A stretch of DNA of 58,821 bases, taken from assembly GCA_001839685.1 (NCBI GenBank), contig MLAK01000821.1, positions 1 to 58,821 on the forward strand, read 5' to 3'. The first letter of the stretch is position 1. Every line of letters starts with the position of its first letter. The notes beneath the pieces were generated by a model that searched no databases, was not told where the DNA came from, and worked only from the letters and a program-made list of their open reading frames with translations. Made by a program: the position numbers and the translations under genes. This document shows positions 57,071-58,821 of this stretch, one piece after another. This DNA is from Tritrichomonas foetus. Lineage: Eukaryota; Parabasalia; Tritrichomonadida; Tritrichomonadidae.

Positions 57071-58821
57071 ATATAATATTTTGTTTCAACTATTCTTCTT
57101 TTCTGAAAATGAATTCATATTTTGTTTCTGTGTTGATTACATATAGAAAATTACCATTTCTATTGGAAACTATTCAAGTCAAGGCTGAATTGATGACAAC
57201 TTTTTATTTGAATCCGAAATATTTTGACTTTTTGTGAATACATTCAATTGTCGTACAAAATTTGCTTTGATATATCATCAAACAAGAAATACATCCTTAC
57301 GAAAAAAGATATATACCATTTTACGAAAATATTGATTATTATAAGTATCCATATAAAAGATCATATTCTACTATTTTGATGAGGGAGAAAAAAAAAAAAT
57401 CATATTCTGATAATCAGAATCTGATTTAAATTAACAATTTTGAAAAAGTTTGCTCCGATTTCAAAATTATTTAATTGAAAATTGTGAATATTGTCAAACT
57501 TGGGTGAGACCGAAATACTTGTTTTCTCATCTTCAATGAATGATTAGTTATGGTGCACGTTGGATACTAAAGTAAAATTCCGTTATAAATACAAATTAAT
57601 ATTTTTTTTCCTTTGTTATTGTGATCGAATGATATATCATTGAAAGTTTGACTGTAACGAATAAACCAATTCCATATTTTATTTATAAATGATTTCTCGT
57701 GAATGAAATGAATTTTTGGCTCATTTTATTCAAAAGTTTTTGATTGTGATATTCATATTTAGAATATCAATCTTGTTATTGATCTCTTTCTTGAAAAGAT
57801 ATATATTAATCCTAATGATTAAGATTCTCGATGAAAATTACCCTTCTCTTTGTTTGGACATGTCTTTGATATTGGAAAAAAGTTTTTGTTTAAGAAAAAG
57901 CTTATATTCAGAAATATTATTGTTTAACTTAATATATCCTTTAGAAAAATCTCATTTACGTCATTCTACAGACTCAACACTTTGGCCAATTTAATTCAAT
58001 GATCACTTTTTCCACTTATTAAAAGAAATACTTTGCATATTATTAAATCGTTAATGTTTATCGAACCTTATTTACAGTAATAGTCGAAAATAAGCAACCT
58101 ATTACTTTATATTGTGTGAAATCATTTATTTCGAATTTCTAAGAATACACAAATAATTCAATGTCCTGAATTTCAGGTCATCTTAAAAAGTGGAATATTC
58201 ATTTTTCATTTAATATATAATCAATTTTCTGAGAGTATTTACAACTTTTTCATAAAAAAAGAAATTTCATCAATAATGAAATAATTGTGATCTTTTTCAT
58301 CGGTAATGTCATTGAATATATGTCCTTGGAAAAAAGAATTGGTTTTCAAATTTTTCCCGAAAAATCCAAAATAGAGAATTTTTCATCAAATTTAAGAATG
58401 ATATAAGCTTATTAAAATAGATCCTTATAGCTCATCAATAAGTTAAACGACAATAGTATCTATCACTCCAGAAATGAATGATTAGAAGCAGTTTTTTTCT
58501 CTATAGAGCTGTTCGCACATATTTGTGTACGAAAATTTCACAAACTTCCCATCTTTCACAATTATTTTTTTCCAATATTTACAAAAAAAAATTGGAATAA
58601 ATAAAATACATTCAAATTTCAGAAAGATTCTTTATTCATTTTCAAAATTACATTATTAATACAGAAAAACAAAGAAATATTTCAGATACTTCTGAAACTT
58701 CTCCAAAATTTAGGCTTAAAAAGTGTCAATCGTAAAATCCCAAATTGGAGGTTGAGGTCATTAATTAACCTAAAAACAACTTTTTCTTATTTCAGAAATC
58801 TTATTACTAACATTAAGAAAA
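57071..58821. other. Right-end spacer
   Basis: AT-rich to the window end. Open frames found here start from TTG or are low-complexity and hydrophobic by base composition, so none is called. AACTTTTTC motifs occur at about 58248 and 58778. Confidence 0.45.

Noticed and set aside
57716..57994. 92-residue plus-strand frame
   Set aside because: Starts with TTG, hydrophobic by composition and no conserved pattern.

Overview
The window looks like a piece of a trichomonad (Parabasalia) nuclear genome, most likely Tritrichomonas, for example T. foetus. The evidence is an AT-rich sequence with long intronless reading frames, Asn-rich low-complexity tracts, and initiator-like TCATT/TCATA elements a few bases upstream of several ATGs. 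The gene content also fits: a Myb regulator, an iron alcohol dehydrogenase, a subtilisin relic, an ankyrin relic and many kinases. The species is an inference. I see no rRNA, tRNA, CRISPR array or intact transposon.

Layout. 0-5.5 kb: an edge relic and a giant protein with two clear and one vestigial kinase-like domains. 6-13 kb: long-form tRNase Z, a bacterial-type hemolysin III/PAQR membrane protein, a 17-bp minisatellite holding unresolved bases, an ARB2-domain protein ending in a CaaX-like box, and a UBXN4-like UBX protein. 13-16.4 kb: a helical-repeat protein and a single-pass membrane protein with an NTNNx repeat. 17.6-22.9 kb: two tandem secreted GH110 (alpha-1,3-galactosidase-like) proteins, each with an N-terminal NPCBM domain. 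23.5-29.3 kb: a divergent pair, a CLASP-like microtubule protein and a TRAPPC10-like trafficking subunit. 29.9-33.5 kb: a large secreted protein of unknown function.

33.5-35.5 kb: a long spacer with a 146-bp TTAA-flanked, perfectly inverted-ended element. 35.5-37 kb: a divergent chromatin pair, an H1-like protein with an inverted domain order and a chromo-shadow-only protein. 37.7-39.7 kb: a CAMK/SNF1-type kinase cut off inside its C-lobe, a small unknown gene and an ankyrin remnant. 39.9-44 kb: a beta-adaptin, a secreted-protein pseudogene with in-frame stops and a three-repeat Myb. 44-46 kb: a spacer with about seven copies of a TGGTTATA-type motif. 46-50 kb: a pecanex-family membrane protein. 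51.6-52.9 kb: an iron-dependent alcohol dehydrogenase with unusually GC-rich codons. 52.9-54.3 kb: a decayed subtilisin-like peptidase. 56.5-57.1 kb: a small unknown gene. The rest to 58.8 kb is AT-rich spacer.

The genes are mostly independent housekeeping or surface functions. Local logic is visible in the tandem GH110 pair (probably secreted digestion of host glycans), in the shared upstream regions of H1/chromo-shadow and CLASP/TRAPPC10, and in the concentration of gene relics around 39-43 and 53-54 kb.
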